From NCBI GenBank assembly GCA_963803845.1, contig CAWDNZ010000004.1:1736001-1800000 (forward strand): a DNA stretch of 64,000 nucleotides, given 5' to 3'. Shown piece by piece: positions 16,745 to 26,111 of this stretch. A program made the position numbers and the translations under genes. Every line of letters begins with the position of its first letter. The first letter of the stretch is position 1. The notes under the pieces were generated by a model. That model was given only the letters and a program-made list of their open reading frames with translations. It was not told where the DNA came from and did not search any database. The DNA comes from JABDIY01 sp963803845. GTDB taxonomy: Bacteria; Actinomycetota; Acidimicrobiia; Acidimicrobiales; SZUA-35.

Positions 16745-19700
16745 TTAGGCGCTAATCTCGAACTCACACGACAGATCGAAGACGCCTCCATCCGGATCCT
16801 GGCAGACATCGCCCGCTCCGTCACCGCCAGACAGCGTGTCCGCTCCGATGGAGCCCCATACGTAGTCGTCGCCGTCGCCACCATCGAGGGTGTCGTCGCC
16901 GCCGAAGCCCAGGACGTTGTCGTCGCCAGCTCCACCGTTCATGACTTCGCCGTCAACAGTTGTGCTGTTGCCGTCGAGGTAGTCCGGACCGTCGCCTCCT
17001 TCAAAGGAGTCGATGCCGGCGCCACCCCAGATGTAGTCGCTGCCGTCACCGACTGCGGGTCCACCGATAAGGGTGTCTGCACCACCGTGGCCGAGGATAA
17101 TGTCATCGCCAAGTCCACCGTTCATGGTTTCATCCTCGTCGCCACCATCAAGGTAGTCACGGCCATCGTTACCTTCGAAGGTGTCGATGCCGAGGCCTCC
17201 CCACAGGTAGTCAGCGCCTTCGCCACCGATCAAGGTGTCGTCGCCGTCATGACCCAGCACGTAGTCATCGCCGGTTCCACCGTTGATGTTGTCGTTGCCA
17301 GCCCCACCTTCGAGGATGTCGATGGTGTTGGCGGGGTTGTCTCCACCAGTGATGATGTCGTCGCCGTCACCACCGTTGATGTAGTCAGCCTCGTTGCCAC
17401 CGTCGATGGTGTCATTGCCGGCTTCTCCGATGAGCTGATCGCCACCGTTTCCACCCGTAATGTTGTCGTTGCCAGGACCGCCGAAGACGATGTCGTTTCC
17501 GTCGGAGGCATCGATGGTGTCATTGCCACCCTTACCGCAGATGATGTCACTGCCACCAAGGTCATTGATGGTGTCAGACGCTGAGGTACCGGCAATGATG
17601 TCATTTCCGATGGTCGGTGTAAGACCGAACTGCGGATGAGTAGCGCCGAGACCAAGCACCACGGTGGCGAGGAACGCATCACAGGTGAGGCTCTCCAGCG
17701 TCACGGTGAAGTCCAGGAACTGAAGGACTTCGATGTTGCGGAGGGTGTCCACACCGGTGTCGATACCAGGCACGCCTGGCTCAACGTCGTTACAGACATC
17801 GCCACCGGTCTCATCGCCACAACCCCGAGCGTGATCGACGGTGAGAACACCGTTGGTCAAGTTGAAGTCGTACTCGGTGAAGAGCCCCTCGAAGTAGGCG
17901 GTATCGGTACCGCTGGGATCGATGAGAATTTCACGCACGATGCTGATGTCCCCGGGATTGAGGGATCCGTTGAAGACCTGGGCCTGCAGTTGGAGAATGC
18001 TGTCGTAACGGGTTCCGTTAGCTTCCAGCTGAACGTTCAGCCAGCGGTCACCGTCGATGACGTCATTCTCGCCCCGACCTTCGATGAGGTCAGAACCGCC
18101 ACCACCCAAGAGGATGTTGCCGGTGTTAAAGCCAGGTCCAACCAGCGCGCTGAGACCAGCGGTGCGGTCCAGCGTTCCCTGGGTGACCTCGTTGCCGGGG
18201 CCGTCCAGGAGAGCGTTGAAGCTGTCACCACGGATGACGTCGTCACCGGTCCAGCCGGAGACGGCCTCTACGAGGTCGTAGCGATCTCGCAGAGGATCGA
18301 TGGTGTCAGGTACCAACTGGTTGAAGTCCATGTCGGCGTCAACGTTTCCTTCGTAGTTGCGGAAGGTCACGAAGTCGAACCCGAGCATGCCTTCGAAACG
18401 GCTCGTTCCGGGGCTAGCGATAAGAATGTCGTCGCCACCTTCGGAGTCGTAGTCGTCAGCACCTGGACCACCGTCGAGGACGTCGTGTCCACCGTTGGGG
18501 TCGTTCTGGAACGGGTTTCCGTTGTCGCCTTGAACGAGGTCGGCTTGTCCGCCACCCTCGATCCAGTCGTCGCCGTAATCACCGAACAGTGTTGCAAACG
18601 AAGCGCCACCGTAGATGAAGTCGTTGCCTGCTCCACCGAAGGTTTCAGACGGATCTGAACCTTGGATGATGAAGTCGCTGCCACTTCCACCCTGAAGGAG
18701 GTCGAAGCCAGGTCCGCCATTGATGGCGTCGTTACCAGGACCACCTTTGAGGCCATCGTCACCGAAGGAGTCGGTGATGATGTCGTCGCCGTTTCCGCCG
18801 ATGACCGCATCGTTACCCGAACCGCCTCGGAGGATGTCGTTGCCGTCGTTTCCTCGCACAGTGTCGTCACCGATACCGGCCCAGATCCGGTCTGCTCCTG
18901 CGCCACCCCACATATTGGTGTGCTCTCCACCGTTGAATCGGACGAAACCGTTTGTCCGTGTCAACAAGGAGGGCTCGAGGTAGGCCGTCGCTGGATCATC
19001 AGTGATCCCGTTCGGGTTCTGAGCATTCTGGAACTCGACATCGAACCGGTAGTCAGGACGTGAGAACACGTCGGCCGGCAGAGTTGTCACGTCGGTGTTG
19101 CGCTCAATGAGCTCGGCGAAGGAGTTACCCTCCAGCGAGGCCAGCAAGTTCACTCCGGCGAGACGATGGAGGTAGTAGAAACGGTCACCGTTCTGCAGAT
19201 TCTCCATCTGAAGCTCAAAGACGTAGTTGTGGGTCGTGCCCAACAGACCACCGAACGGATCGGTCGTCTCGGCCAAACCGCCAACCCACAGGTCGATGTC
19301 GTCGACACCGGTAGTGGTAGGCGCACCAGATGCGGTGGCCCAAGCGTTTAGACCGGCGATGAAGTCATCGGCGTCACCCGGGCGGCCTGGAGCGGGGCCA
19401 CCGAGGATCAACTCGGCTGCGGCCCGCTTGTCGGCAACCGTGGTTGCGTTCTCGATGGTTGGATGGGTGCCATAGGCAGCAACGAAGTTCACCAGCGAAT
19501 CAGCGTGTGAAATGTTGAAGCTGAAGTCTTCCCAGCTGTCGTAAGGTGCCAGCGATCCGTCACCGGCGATTGCGAACAGCGACCGACGGGTTTCGTTGAG
19601 AGACAGAATGCCGGCCTCACGGCCACGAGCCATGTTGATGGTTGCAAGGTCGAGGGGAAGACCGACGAGGTTGTTCCGCAGCGCTTCCACCACGAACTCG

Positions 19701-21691
19701 TCGATTTCTTGCCCGACCTGGCTCGTGCCGCCTCGGAAGACCGCACCAGCAGCCTGCTCAGGCGTGTAGTTGGCCCCGCCAGCGTCTAAGAACGCTGGTG
19801 GATTGAGGAATGCGTCGATCAGCCCAAGGCTGTTCGGGTTGCCATTCTCGTCAAAGCGAACCACCTGGGAGTTGAGCATCGAGTGACCAAAGCGGTACGT
19901 CGAGTGCGCAAATTCAGCGGAGATCGCTGCGTTGATGGTGGTGTCGTAACCGGCAAACACGTTGACCTGAGGCTGCACCTTGCGGGCAAACTCTTCGAAC
20001 GCCAGGTGCTGGTACTCCATCTCGGTGATGAACTTGGCAGCCTGGAACAGGTATTCGCCGTTCCATACGCCGGGCGACAGTTCCCACTGGGAAATGGCGG
20101 CCGGATCCTTGGCAAGCAACGTGTTGACGATGCTGTCGACATGTCCGCCCTGAGCAACGGTATCGGTGCTGGACAGGCGGTTGTGCTCGCTGTGGAACAC
20201 ATGGTGCACTGAGGTGAGCGCGATGTTCTCGTTCACCCGACCGTCACCGGCCATGAAGTGAGCGCCGAGCATTTCGTCGTCGTAGGTTGCCGGATCGCCA
20301 TCGTCGCCGGTACCGGGATCGGTATCAGGCGTCTTTGGAACGGGAAGCAGCGGCCCAGTTGGGCCGTCCGGATCGAACGTTCCCGGTACTGCGTGGTGAG
20401 CGATGTCGATCAGGAAGTTGTGACCGGTGGCGACGCCGGTTGAGGCGTCGACCAGGTTGGCCGGGTCGCCTTCAACGAGTCCACCAGCGGTAACGACCTG
20501 CGGCATGCCGCGAGCCGGACCGGGGAGGAAACGACCGTACTGATCGGTGGCGAGGAGCGGAACTCGCTCGACGTCATCGTCGGTCAGGTTGATTCCTAAC
20601 AGCGCAGCCTGGGCCTGAACGTCGTCCCAGTTGGCCATGCCACCGGCGACACCCTCGATCAGCTGCCCGGTCGACACAGGGTTCAGACCCGCACCGTCGA
20701 AAGAGTAGTGGCGAAGGAATACCTGATGGGATGGATGTGACGCGAACGTTTGGTTCTGGTCGACATAGGGAGTGGTCCGGTTCAAGGATTCTTGTCCGGG
20801 GTTGGTCGTCCGGGAAAGAATCATGAAGTTCAGGGGTGAGCCCGGGACGAACAGCGGATCGTCTTCCTGCAACGGCACGAACGCGGACTGACCATTGGTG
20901 GACTTGAAGTCCAGACCATGATCGAAGAACTGTCCGAAGAACGTGAACATATCGTTGTAGGGGGCCGAGAGGCCCTCGTCAGGAGCGACGTTGGGAATTT
21001 CGACATCGCCGTCGGGGCTGATGTCGGCTCCCGGTCCGCCGGCTTCGACTGCGGCCGGATTGGCAGCGGTCTGATCGACGATCAGGTTGCTGGTAACACG
21101 TGGCTCGCTGTCGATGACGAATCCAGGCGGCATCCCACCAGCGTTGTCGCCGTTGTACGTGGTGCCTTCTTCGGCCTCACGGAATCCGGCCGGAGTGAGT
21201 CGGATGAACTCTTGGTCTGCTGCGCCCCAGGCGTATCGAGACTGGGTAACCAGGTTGTTACATGTGCCGTCAAGGACGCGCACACCGAATGGCAGTTCCT
21301 CGGCTCCCTGACCAGATGGAATCTGGTTGGGACTATTGCCGATGAGGGCAGAACAGTAATTCGGATCGCCAACAGGATCTGGGTTCTCTTCACCTGGATT
21401 CGGATTCACGGTCCTCCGAGCGTGTTCCTCGGAGATCTTGATCTGCGCCAGAATGAAGTCGAGGTCCTCTGGGAGCAGTTCGAAGCCGGCGCCTATCGCA
21501 CCATCGACCCGGTCATATCCTTCCCAGGGGCGTTCGTTTGCCCCCGAGGCCGGTGAGGCCATCGTTGCAGCGAGTAGAAAAGTCGAAACGACTGCTACCA
21601 ATCGTTTTGGCTGCGTTCGCACGCGTCGCGGCTGCTTCCTGTCCGCTCCGCCCCCCGGCTCATTTCTCGGTAATGTCAAGTGCTGTTTCAT
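16745..21691 (-). CDS. Secreted animal-type haem peroxidase with RTX repeats
   Basis: A very large exported protein of 1648 residues. Order of parts: a Sec-type signal with hydrophobic core RLVAVVSTFLLAATM and cleavage near ASGA (about residue 50); an animal-haem-peroxidase domain with the distal-side GQFFDHGLDF near residue 250, YRFGHSML (proximal haem His) near 597 and NMARGREAGILSLNE near 680; RTX nonapeptides from about 920 to 1130; a linker; and a second RTX block from about 1360 to 1630, ending in a Cys-rich tail. Calcium binding by the repeats would fold it outside the cell. Peroxidases of this type (peroxinectin/peroxicin-like) oxidise halides or phenolics. I start at the ATG at 21691, which has AGGGAAAG upstream; the 33 residues before it lack family character. 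The neighbouring strand ORFs are shadows of the repeats. Confidence 0.9.
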   Translation of the reverse strand: MKQHLTLPRNEPGGGADRKQPRRVRTQPKRLVAVVSTFLLAATMASPASGANERPWEGYDRVDGAIGAGFELLPEDLDFILAQIKISEEHARRTVNPNPGEENPDPVGDPNYCSALIGNSPNQIPSGQGAEELPFGVRVLDGTCNNLVTQSRYAWGAADQEFIRLTPAGFREAEEGTTYNGDNAGGMPPGFVIDSEPRVTSNLIVDQTAANPAAVEAGGPGADISPDGDVEIPNVAPDEGLSAPYNDMFTFFGQFFDHGLDFKSTNGQSAFVPLQEDDPLFVPGSPLNFMILSRTTNPGQESLNRTTPYVDQNQTFASHPSHQVFLRHYSFDGAGLNPVSTGQLIEGVAGGMANWDDVQAQAALLGINLTDDDVERVPLLATDQYGRFLPGPARGMPQVVTAGGLVEGDPANLVDASTGVATGHNFLIDIAHHAVPGTFDPDGPTGPLLPVPKTPDTDPGTGDDGDPATYDDEMLGAHFMAGDGRVNENIALTSVHHVFHSEHNRLSSTDTVAQGGHVDSIVNTLLAKDPAAISQWELSPGVWNGEYLFQAAKFITEMEYQHLAFEEFARKVQPQVNVFAGYDTTINAAISAEFAHSTYRFGHSMLNSQVVRFDENGNPNSLGLIDAFLNPPAFLDAGGANYTPEQAAGAVFRGGTSQVGQEIDEFVVEALRNNLVGLPLDLATINMARGREAGILSLNETRRSLFAIAGDGSLAPYDSWEDFSFNISHADSLVNFVAAYGTHPTIENATTVADKRAAAELILGGPAPGRPGDADDFIAGLNAWATASGAPTTTGVDDIDLWVGGLAETTDPFGGLLGTTHNYVFELQMENLQNGDRFYYLHRLAGVNLLASLEGNSFAELIERNTDVTTLPADVFSRPDYRFDVEFQNAQNPNGITDDPATAYLEPSLLTRTNGFVRFNGGEHTNMWGGAGADRIWAGIGDDTVRGNDGNDILRGGSGNDAVIGGNGDDIITDSFGDDGLKGGPGNDAINGGPGFDLLQGGSGSDFIIQGSDPSETFGGAGNDFIYGGASFATLFGDYGDDWIEGGGQADLVQGDNGNPFQNDPNGGHDVLDGGPGADDYDSEGGDDILIASPGTSRFEGMLGFDFVTFRNYEGNVDADMDFNQLVPDTIDPLRDRYDLVEAVSGWTGDDVIRGDSFNALLDGPGNEVTQGTLDRTAGLSALVGPGFNTGNILLGGGGSDLIEGRGENDVIDGDRWLNVQLEANGTRYDSILQLQAQVFNGSLNPGDISIVREILIDPSGTDTAYFEGLFTEYDFNLTNGVLTVDHARGCGDETGGDVCNDVEPGVPGIDTGVDTLRNIEVLQFLDFTVTLESLTCDAFLATVVLGLGATHPQFGLTPTIGNDIIAGTSASDTINDLGGSDIICGKGGNDTIDASDGNDIVFGGPGNDNITGGNGGDQLIGEAGNDTIDGGNEADYINGGDGDDIITGGDNPANTIDILEGGAGNDNINGGTGDDYVLGHDGDDTLIGGEGADYLWGGLGIDTFEGNDGRDYLDGGDEDETMNGGLGDDIILGHGGADTLIGGPAVGDGSDYIWGGAGIDSFEGGDGPDYLDGNSTTVDGEVMNGGAGDDNVLGFGGDDTLDGGDGDDYVWGSIGADTLSGGDGAGDVCQDPDGGVFDLSCEFEISA

Positions 21692-21955
21692 TCTTTCCCT
21701 GCCGGTTGCAACAAAACGGCGCGTTCCATTCAGATATGCAGGAGTACAAGGGCCACCTTGGGAAAAGCTTTGGGCCACACGAACTAGCACCGGCGTTCAA
21801 GTCCGAAAGAGCATTCGGACCAACTGCCCAGCAGCCATGGCCGCTGTGGGTGTGGCGGCGATCCTGCACGACGACGCCGTCGAAAGCCCAGCTCAGCGCA
21901 TATGTGTGGCTGGGTTCTTTCGATCACTAGTTGGCGCTCCTCTTGCGCCGGCCTG
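21692..21955. other. Intergenic upstream of the peroxidase; probable old rnpB 3' flank
   Basis: No convincing gene. Just left of the direct repeat a small hairpin GGCGC-AAGAGGA-GCGCC is seen on the reverse strand (about 21935-21951). If the element to the right was inserted into rnpB, this would be the original sequence downstream of rnpB and the hairpin its terminator. Confidence 0.4.
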
Positions 21956-21987
21956 AATGCGAGTGGGGCGATAAGCGGGATTCTGTC
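21956..21987. repeat. Left att repeat (copy of rnpB 3' end)
   Basis: This 32-base stretch is identical to 25140-25171. It contains the 3' strand of the RNase P RNA P1 helix and the following conserved segment, but the rest of rnpB is absent here, so it is an attachment-site duplicate and not a gene. Confidence 0.85.
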
Positions 21988-22018
21988 AAGGAACCCTATG
22001 AACAGGGAAAACAGGGTC

Positions 22019-22205
22019 CTAGACCGGCCGTGGACAGCGAGCAGACCGCTGGACCTTCGCGAGAGACACCGGATTCAGTCGATTCAGTGCTTCGCGGGCG
22101 GCTTCGTCGTCATCGACGAACAGGTGCCCGTGGGTGTCGAACGTTGCGACGATTGACGCGTGCCCAAGATACCGGCTGATCTGTTTGGGGGTCAGATTCG
22201 CCCCA
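22019..22205 (-). pseudogene. Tyrosine recombinase (integrase) C-terminal remnant
   Basis: The reverse strand encodes GANLTPKQISRYLGH followed by ASIVATFDTHGHLFVDDDEA, then a TAG at 22021-22019. This is the end of a phage-type integrase: the LGH box, and the region that normally reads DTYGHLF with the nucleophilic tyrosine. Here the codon is CAC, so the catalytic Tyr is replaced by His. The N-terminal part is missing; the sequence breaks into 23-bp tandem repeats just upstream. It lies 32 bases from the left att repeat, as expected for the integrase of the element. Confidence 0.82.
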
Positions 22206-22251
22206 ATGCTGGACGAATACTCTCGACGATGCTGGACGAAAACTCTCGACG
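22206..22251. repeat. 23-bp tandem repeat, two units
   Basis: Two consecutive copies (22206-22228 and 22229-22251) that differ at one position sit exactly where the integrase homology breaks off. They may mark the deletion or slippage event that truncated it. Confidence 0.7.
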
Positions 22252-22557
22252 CCTCACGGCCACCAGGTGGAGCAGATCCGTGCTGACCGACTCACATCTG
22301 ATGTTGGCAAGAGCCGCCAGATCGCAACCGCATGGCTCAAGGCGGTCGATGTGCAACAGACCATTACGGATTCGCTAGAAAGGCGACCCGGCGGCCGAGG
22401 AGCAGCGACTGACCGACCGCATTTGAAACCACCCGTGCGGTTGGGTTTTGAAGAGCTTCAAAATTCGGGCGTCGTTCAGTGACGCTATTCAGCGTGCCAC
22501 CGAAGCAGCGAATGACAAGACACTCCGCCAATCGAGACCGTCGCCCTAGTTGGCGAA
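22252..22557. other. Non-coding stretch inside the element
   Basis: About 300 bases with no recognisable gene. A short + strand frame (22267-22482) gives a plausible-looking helix but has no family match that I can see and no ribosome-binding site; it may be debris of a deleted element gene. Confidence 0.3.
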
Positions 22558-24414
22558 TCAGAGATCGCAAGCTTTCGTCTGTTGCCGTTGAGTTTTCAGA
22601 TTGAAATCAGCGGTCAGCCAGACTACGTCGCCAGTGTTGTTCCAGATGTTCCGGTCGAAAACAATGACCCTTCCCGGTCCGGCCGTCGGGTTCAAGCCCG
22701 ACACCAGTGTCACCGTTTCGTTCGGTCCCAGTCCGGCTACCAACGCCCCCAGGTTTCGGATGAAAAAACTGGAGCCGTCGTCGTGTAGCGCCCATCCATC
22801 GAACGATTGGTATGTGCCGCCTTGGTTCTTGAGGACTACTTCCTCTGTCCGGGCGTTGCACGAAACGATGACCACGTCAGCTGGTTCAGCCCTCCCGTTT
22901 CGGAACGGGTAGTTGTTGATGAACTCGGTGTTTTGCGTTATGTAGAACACCGTCCCGGTACGAGTCAACTGACGGGTGTCAAGTAGGCCGAGCCAGTAGT
23001 TGTAGCCTCCCTGGTCGTAGTTCCGGCCGAGCACGTTCGTATACACCTTCGCCACGTATTGGGCATTAGTCGTCCCGAAGTAGTTGTTTCGGAACTCGAC
23101 GGAGCCGCCCATAAACCCGGAGATCTGGGTTGCCGTATAGCCCTGGCGTCGGATGCCGAGCCAATATTTTGCGCCACCTAGGTCAGGTGCCCGATTGAAG
23201 AACGCTTGATACAACCGGAGAATCGGGGCGTCTTTCACGTCGGAATAGTCTTGAGCGGCGACGAGTTCAGCGATCGTGGCGGCGTCGGAGTAGTGGGGGA
23301 GAACCCGCACCGGGTCCGGCGTAGGTGTCGGTGTGGGAACCGGGGTGGGTGTGGGCGTGGGAACCGGGGTGGGTGTGGGAACCGGGGTGGGTGTGGGAAC
23401 CGGGGTGGGTGTGGGAACCGGAGTCGGTGTCGGTGTGGGAACCGGCTCCGGTGGTGGTGGCAGTTTGAGCGCGGGGAGCGCCATTTCCGAGGTGTAGAAC
23501 ACGTCAACATGTACTACCGGGTCTGGGTATTCGACACTTAGCGCTTGTACCGCAACGAGGTAGTTCCCGGCTGCGACATCCTTCGCGAAGTTGTTGGGCA
23601 CGTCACACCGATTCAAGAGAGGACGACCTCGGAAATTGCAGACCTCAAACCGATCCGCCCACCACGTAGTGCCGAGCACTGCATACGGCACAACCGGATC
23701 ACGCCGGACGAGTTCCACGACATACCCGGTCAAGTCGGTTCCGCCATCGAACTCCGGGCGAATCCACGTCACCGCCAAACTGTCACCAGTCACGATCGTA
23801 GCGACCTCTCTGGGGTACGACGGTGGAGTGGTTGCGACTCGATACACGTAGTCGAACGTAGCGATCTGACTGACGGTGTCGTAATTGTATTCGGTAGCGG
23901 TGAGCACCAGCTTTGACCCAAACTCGCCTGCCATTGGCCCAAACCCAACGGTCACACTGACCATCCCTGTTTCACCCGGAGCGATTGGGGCGTCGAGTGT
24001 CGCAGTTCCCGGGATCGTTCCAGCGCCACTTAAGTTGGGCCGGAGCTGTAACGCTTGGTCACCAGTGATGGTCGCTTTGGCCTGTCTGAGAGTGACGTCC
24101 GTGGTGTTGGTCCAGTCGAACGACAAGTGACACGTCGCGTCATTCCGGTACGTCTGCACCTCTGTCGGTGGGTTAGGGAACCAAGGGGTCGTGCCGAGAC
24201 AGGCAGGCGGAGCACTGTAGAACCCGTGCTGATCCGAGTTGATGAACAGCCCGAACATCTTCCCGTACCCGGTTCGCCGGTAATCGGTCGCCCCGTACCA
24301 CCCGGCTGTTTGAATGACCGCTGGATCCTGCGCTTCGACCGGTGACGCTGGTGCACCTGTCAACGTTGCAGCAAAGACGACCGACGCAACCAGCATCACC
24401 AGTCTAGTTTTCAT
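22558..24414 (-). CDS. Secreted surface protein: Fn3-like, Pro/Thr linker, DUF4214, lamin-tail
   Basis: An exported protein of 618 residues. A signal peptide with core LVMLVASVVFAATL and cleavage near VEA-QD is followed by about 160 residues of beta-rich sequence, a fibronectin type III-like domain (PSYPREVATIVTGDSLAVTW), a PTPTPVP linker of about 55 residues, a DUF4214 domain (ILRLYQAFFNRAPDLGGAKY, then VYTNVLGRNYDQGGYNYWL) and a C-terminal lamin-tail-like beta domain ending in NIWNNTGDVVWL. The start has GGAGGG five bases upstream. DUF4214 domains occur in S-layer or matrix-associated proteins. It is the main cargo of the element in rnpB. A separate lamin-tail protein is encoded just upstream on the same strand. 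Confidence 0.85.
   Translation of the reverse strand: MKTRLVMLVASVVFAATLTGAPASPVEAQDPAVIQTAGWYGATDYRRTGYGKMFGLFINSDQHGFYSAPPACLGTTPWFPNPPTEVQTYRNDATCHLSFDWTNTTDVTLRQAKATITGDQALQLRPNLSGAGTIPGTATLDAPIAPGETGMVSVTVGFGPMAGEFGSKLVLTATEYNYDTVSQIATFDYVYRVATTPPSYPREVATIVTGDSLAVTWIRPEFDGGTDLTGYVVELVRRDPVVPYAVLGTTWWADRFEVCNFRGRPLLNRCDVPNNFAKDVAAGNYLVAVQALSVEYPDPVVHVDVFYTSEMALPALKLPPPPEPVPTPTPTPVPTPTPVPTPTPVPTPTPVPTPTPTPVPTPTPTPDPVRVLPHYSDAATIAELVAAQDYSDVKDAPILRLYQAFFNRAPDLGGAKYWLGIRRQGYTATQISGFMGGSVEFRNNYFGTTNAQYVAKVYTNVLGRNYDQGGYNYWLGLLDTRQLTRTGTVFYITQNTEFINNYPFRNGRAEPADVVIVSCNARTEEVVLKNQGGTYQSFDGWALHDDGSSFFIRNLGALVAGLGPNETVTLVSGLNPTAGPGRVIVFDRNIWNNTGDVVWLTADFNLKTQRQQTKACDL
23325..23452. repeat. 18-bp coding repeats of the Pro/Thr linker
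   Basis: Tandem copies of a GTGGGTGTGGGAACCGGG-type unit encode the PTPTPVP linker of the surface protein on the reverse strand. The repeat number is likely to vary between strains. Confidence 0.75.
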
Positions 24415-24619
24415 GAGAACCCTCCCGCCAATGGGCCTGCCAGGCCCGCCTCACACTCTCCTTTTAGCGTCAAGATCTACGAGCCGGAAGTGCCTAAAGT
24501 CCTTATACGTCTAGCCGCGTCAAGCTGGCCAAAGCATCTCGACTTAGGTCGTCGGAGAGCGGGCCGCGACCTCGGCCAGTGTCAGGGAGAGGCGAAGCTG
24601 GAGAACCGATGCCGACGAA
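24415..24619. other. Intergenic between the two lamin-tail genes
   Basis: About 200 bases without a gene. It should hold the promoter of the 618-residue surface protein, but I see no clear -35/-10 pair at good spacing. Confidence 0.3.
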
Positions 24620-24982
24620 CTAGCAGCCGACCGACGTTTCGGATCCATCTGGTGCGACGAGGTAGGCAGTGTCGCCGTCGTTATTCCAGACGTTCTGACG
24701 CTTCCAGACGACCTCGCCAGCTCCCGCCACAGCGTCGGGGCCCGTGCGGATCGTCAAAGTCTCTCCTGCGTTCATGGAGCCGAAGCCACCGAGAGAGGTT
24801 GTGTGCTTTTCTCCTCGATCATGTAGCCGGTAGCCGCTGAGGCTGATTGCTTCACCGCCTTCGTTTGCGATCGTCACTCTCTCGGCTCTCTTATCACACG
24901 CGACGAGGACGACGTTTCCGGGTGTTCCCTCGACCACCAAGATCGTTGTTGTAGTCGGCGCTGGAAGAGCAAATGGGAACAT
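24620..24982 (-). CDS. Small lamin-tail-domain protein, possibly N-terminally truncated
   Basis: A 120-residue beta-rich protein. It begins MFPFALPAPTTTTI and continues with VVLVACDKRAERVTIANEGG, SGYRLHDRG and VWKRQNVWNNDGDTAYLVA, the pattern of a lamin-tail domain. It is similar to the C-terminal domain of the larger surface protein downstream (for example NIWNNTGDVVWL there). There is no signal peptide and an in-frame TAA lies eight codons upstream of the ATG, so the protein may be the stump of a longer secreted protein. Second cargo gene of the element in rnpB, 160 bases from its right repeat. Confidence 0.65.
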   Translation of the reverse strand: MFPFALPAPTTTTILVVEGTPGNVVLVACDKRAERVTIANEGGEAISLSGYRLHDRGEKHTTSLGGFGSMNAGETLTIRTGPDAVAGAGEVVWKRQNVWNNDGDTAYLVAPDGSETSVGC

Positions 24983-25091
24983 CGCTCGTAGCCTCCACGC
25001 TCGTTACACATCCTCGACACCGTGCACCGCGTACGTGCCGACCTGTTCACCGCCGACTACTCGAAAGGCCGATGAGCGTTGGTTGGTATCT

Positions 25092-25121
25092 GGCCAGCCG
25101 TTGGCAGCCGGCAAGCTGGCC
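25092..25121 (-). terminator. Hairpin downstream of rnpB
   Basis: GGCCAGC/GCTGGCC arms (25092-25098 and 25115-25121) lie about 20 bases beyond the 3' end of RNase P RNA on its strand. There is no T-run. It belongs to the inserted element's side of the junction. Confidence 0.35.
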
Positions 25122-25141
25122 GCCTTCGCCAAGCCCGGAAA

Positions 25142-25496
<355 letters not shown>

Positions 25497-25513
25497 GGCC
25501 CGAGTGTATGCCG

Positions 25514-25936
25514 CTACTTGGGGAGTTGGCGGCGCATCTCGGCAACCGATACCGGCCGACCCGAACGTCGAATCCAATCTGCAAACATCGCGCCGAACAC
25601 ACCGCACCCGGCCGCGATCATGGCCTGGAGCGGATAGCCGAGCCAGTTGATTTCATCGCCGGAAACCAGCCGACGCAGCACGCCGAAGCCCTGGATCACC
25701 ACCCATGTTCCCATTGCTCCCAGTGCCCCATGCGCCATGGGGGCGTGCGGGGCCATCTTGCCGGCCCCATAACCCGCGGCGGCGAAACCGAACATGGTGA
25801 GGCCGAAGAACGCCAGCTGGGCATAGCTGGAAGAGTCCTCGTCGATCACGAGAAGCGAAAGGATGGTGATGGGAACCAGCACCGTGAGGCCGGCGATGGC
25901 TGCGCTGCGGATCACGTTCCAGTCGAGTTGAGGCAC
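25514..25936 (-). CDS. Four-helix membrane protein of unknown function
   Basis: A small integral membrane protein of about 140 residues with four predicted helices (AAIAGLTVLVPITILSLLVI, LAFFGLTMFGFAAAGYGAG, GALGAMGTWVVIQGFGVLRR, LQAMIAAGCGVFGAMFADWI) and a short basic cytoplasmic end. I recognise no catalytic motif; the topology resembles TIGR04086-like membrane proteins. I chose the GTG at 25936, because the sequence upstream reads as noise and the N-terminus MPQLDWNVIRSA is typical. It lies directly upstream of rnpB on the same strand and could share its transcript. Confidence 0.65.
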   Translation of the reverse strand: MPQLDWNVIRSAAIAGLTVLVPITILSLLVIDEDSSSYAQLAFFGLTMFGFAAAGYGAGKMAPHAPMAHGALGAMGTWVVIQGFGVLRRLVSGDEINWLGYPLQAMIAAGCGVFGAMFADWIRRSGRPVSVAEMRRQLPK

Positions 25937-26111
25937 ACCCAAATGGTAGGAGCTTTGGTTCGTCACTGGCGATCCACCCCGACCAACCGCGTTAGCGCCG
26001 ACCGGTGCCGTTGGAGGCAACGGCAAACGGAGGGCATCGTGGGTGGGTGCGAACCCACGGCGGTTCTCTACCATGGCTCCCCTAGTCGTCCCACACATCC
26101 AGGAGCGAGCA

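Noticed and set aside
17087..18658. Long + strand frames (165 and 340 residues) inside the peroxidase gene
   Set aside because: Their valine/threonine-rich repeats are the antisense of RTX repeats; they lack start signals and family matches.
22267..22482. A 71-residue + strand frame inside the rnpB element
   Set aside because: There is no ribosome-binding site or recognisable family; kept only as possible debris.
23325..23452. Regular 18-bp repeats that could suggest a CRISPR or VNTR array
   Set aside because: There are no spacers, and the units encode a PTPTPVP linker in frame.
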